Origin: Microcaldota archaeon
GTDB lineage: Archaea; Micrarchaeota; Micrarchaeia; Anstonellales; J096
Assembly (NCBI GenBank): GCA_025058915.1
Contig: JANXEC010000010.1
Coordinates: 1 to 15,200 of the forward strand
Length of the DNA: 15,200 bases
Direction: 5' to 3'
Part shown: positions 13,843 through 15,200 of the stretch, in pieces
Position numbering within the stretch: position 1 is the first letter of the stretch
How the letters are laid out: every line of letters starts with the position of its first letter
Notes under the pieces: model-generated
What the model was told of the DNA's origin: nothing
Seen by the model: the letters and a program-made list of their open reading frames with translations, nothing else
Database searches by the model: none
Made by a program: the position numbers and the translations under genes

Positions 13843-14826
13843 ATGCAACATCGAAACATAATTCTCCTAGGTCTTGTAGTTCTATTATTATCAGGATGTA
13901 TCAATCAACAATCTACAAATATAAATCTGACTGATGAACAGAAACGTAAGATAGAGAATTTAGTATCAGACATATTGTCTTTCACAAATCAAATACCAAA
14001 AAATCAGATCAACACTAAGGTGATAGGGTATTGGGTGGATTCTGATATATTGTTTGTAAATCTAACCGTATCCATAGGCGATCAATCCTTGAATATCACA
14101 ACTCAATTCAGCAAAGATCTAAAATATATATTACTAGGAGTCAGGACCTTGGATGATATACAGAAAGAACTATCTGTACCAAGAGCACCTCCACAGACAC
14201 CATCGAATTTACTATCTGTTCCAGATCTATCTAATGTACCCTTCAAAGGATCGCCCGATGCAGATATTATTATGATTGAGTTCAGTGACTTTGAATGTCC
14301 ATTCTGCAAGAGATTTGCAGATAATACCATGCCACAGCTGAAATCAGAATGGATAGACACAGGTAAGTTAAGGTTCTACTACATACATTTCCCTCTAGGA
14401 TTCCACCAAAAGGCTGAACCTTCTGCAAGAGCAAGTTACTGTGCTCAGAAACAAGGTAAGTTCTGGGAGTATCATGATATTATATTCTCTAGAATATCTA
14501 CAATTCAGAACAACATTGATGGTTATGCTACTCTAGCAAGAGAAATTGGATTAGATGAAGCAGAGTTCAGGAGATGCTACGAGAGCAAGGAGGCAATCGA
14601 TAAAGTTCAGAGTGATATAAGTGTATCTATGATGCAGGGTGTGCAGGGAACCCCATCTTTTCTGTTGGTTATTCCAAAATCTATTACTAATAAAGATATA
14701 GTAACAAATGCTGCAACTATAGTTAATGGGGAGGTAAGAGAGAATGATGAATTCTATGGAATCTTCTTCAGTGGAGCCTATCCATACCAACAATTCAACC
14801 AGATGCTAAGAAAGATATTATCTTAG
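13843..14826 (+). CDS. DsbA-like thioredoxin-fold lipoprotein (thiol-disulfide oxidoreductase)
   Basis: 327 residues from ATG 13843. The N-terminus IILLGLVVLLLSGC is a lipoprotein-type signal with the lipobox LSGC (C19), so the protein is probably anchored outside the membrane. Residues about 25-110 form an unrecognised domain, followed by a Pro-rich linker (113-122). From about 138 comes the DsbA/thioredoxin fold: IEFSDFECPFCKRFAD (145-160) with the active site C152-P-F-C155, and the cis-Pro loop GVQGTPSFLLV (266-276). Two more cysteines, C200 and C245, sit in the helical insert. It should form or reshuffle disulfides in exported proteins; the four-Cys pilin-like protein nearby is a possible client. 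It abuts the convergent nitroreductase gene. Confidence 0.9.
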   Translation: MQHRNIILLGLVVLLLSGCINQQSTNINLTDEQKRKIENLVSDILSFTNQIPKNQINTKVIGYWVDSDILFVNLTVSIGDQSLNITTQFSKDLKYILLGVRTLDDIQKELSVPRAPPQTPSNLLSVPDLSNVPFKGSPDADIIMIEFSDFECPFCKRFADNTMPQLKSEWIDTGKLRFYYIHFPLGFHQKAEPSARASYCAQKQGKFWEYHDIIFSRISTIQNNIDGYATLAREIGLDEAEFRRCYESKEAIDKVQSDISVSMMQGVQGTPSFLLVIPKSITNKDIVTNAATIVNGEVRENDEFYGIFFSGAYPYQQFNQMLRKILS

Positions 14827-15200
14827 CTATATGTTTTTCATTATCACATCTTTTTTCCTTATCTTCCTTATGGGTCTTGGCTCTGTGTACCCTAACGGCA
14901 ACAATACAGTTACACGCATATCGTCTGGAATACCTAATATTTTTCTATACTCCTCCTCAATGAATCCACCCATAGGACAAGAATCAATACCTCTCTCCTT
15001 AGCTGCAAGCATGGCAAACCCAAGAGCTATGTAGGTTTGATGCTCTAGATAGGCCCTAAGACTTTCAGGGGATTTTGATGTTAATTCTGATCTCAATCTA
15101 TCTAAATATCTATTCACTTTCTCAAGATCATCGCCTATAGACAATCTAGCCTGTCTGAGATCATCTAAGATTCTATCTATGTTCAGATCTGTAACAAATA
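14827..15200 (-). CDS. Nitroreductase-family protein (C-terminal part; start lies beyond the window)
   Basis: The frame stays open to the window edge, so the gene continues to the right; the only in-frame start-like codon here (TTG 15144) is internal. The visible 123 or so residues run from FVTDLNIDRILDDLRQARLS through HQTYIALGFAMLAAKERGID and SCPMGGF to VTVLLPLGYTEPRPIRK. This is the C-terminal half of FMN-dependent nitroreductase/NAD(P)H oxidoreductases: the helix with the small-residue-rich ALGFAMLAA, the C-x-M-G-G-F flavin loop, and the conserved L-P-L-G-Y strand. The substrate is unknown. The stop touches the DsbA-like gene's stop with no gap. Confidence 0.88.
   Translation of the reverse strand, partial: FVTDLNIDRILDDLRQARLSIGDDLEKVNRYLDRLRSELTSKSPESLRAYLEHQTYIALGFAMLAAKERGIDSCPMGGFIEEEYRKILGIPDDMRVTVLLPLGYTEPRPIRKIRKKDVIMKNI

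Noticed and set aside
14827..15144. Complete 105-residue protein starting at TTG 15144
   Set aside because: The frame continues open to the window edge with nitroreductase-like sequence, so the gene is simply cut by the window.

Overview
The window looks like a gene-dense chromosomal stretch of an archaeon. The evidence is aTrm56, an archaeal class I CCA-adding enzyme, two TFE-type transcription factors, a class III (archaeal pilin/archaellin type) signal peptide, an archaeal type IV pilus ATPase/TadC pair, and mostly leaderless genes with a TTTAAA TATA box about 26 nt before the start codon. Genes are tightly packed: neighbours overlap by 4-17 bp, and convergent genes overlap or abut. The protein-coding DNA is AT-rich and uses AGA/AGG for Arg and ATA for Ile, while the two tRNAs are about 62-63% GC by my count. 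That contrast, with many charged residues, Ile and Tyr, fits a thermophile. Compactness and small proteins would suit a small-genome (DPANN-type) lineage, but I cannot place the organism from this sequence alone.

Layout. 1-134: leader-proximal end of a CRISPR array (two identical 29-bp repeats) that continues out of the window, followed by a leader-like AT-rich region to about 331. 332-417: tRNA-Leu(UAG). 470-871: a small helix-turn-helix protein. 858-2846: tRNA methyltransferase aTrm56, divergent from an operon of cis-prenyltransferase and a standalone NFACT-R protein. 5662 down to 2836 (minus strand): one probable operon of two tandem TFE-like factors, a flavin/NAD(P) reductase and the CCA-adding enzyme. 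5713-8880: operon of a tandem-ACT protein, a VirB11/GspE-type secretion ATPase and a TadC/FlaJ-type membrane platform. 8876-9103: a 228-bp imperfect palindrome that fills the only roomy convergent junction. 11886 down to 9111 (minus strand): class II (B12-dependent) ribonucleotide reductase followed by a small helical protein. 12017-13713: a tiny pilin-like protein with four Cys and a polytopic GT-C-like membrane protein. 13715-13787: tRNA-Glu(UUC). 13843-14826: a DsbA-like thioredoxin-fold lipoprotein. 14827-15200: the 3' part of a nitroreductase-family gene.

How genes work together. Neither tRNA encodes its 3' CCA, so both need the CCA-adding enzyme in this window, and both carry the C56 that aTrm56 methylates. 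The ATPase, the TadC protein and the class III signal-peptide protein are the core kinds of parts of an archaeal type IV pilus. The Cys-rich tail of the pilin-like protein and the DsbA-like lipoprotein both point to disulfide chemistry outside the cell; this link is my inference. The most unusual items are the 228-bp palindrome (MITE-like or a hairpin RNA/terminator), the tandem TFE pair, the NFACT-R protein without its N-terminal half, and a repeated promoter design in which one palindromic TTTAAA sits midway between divergent genes.
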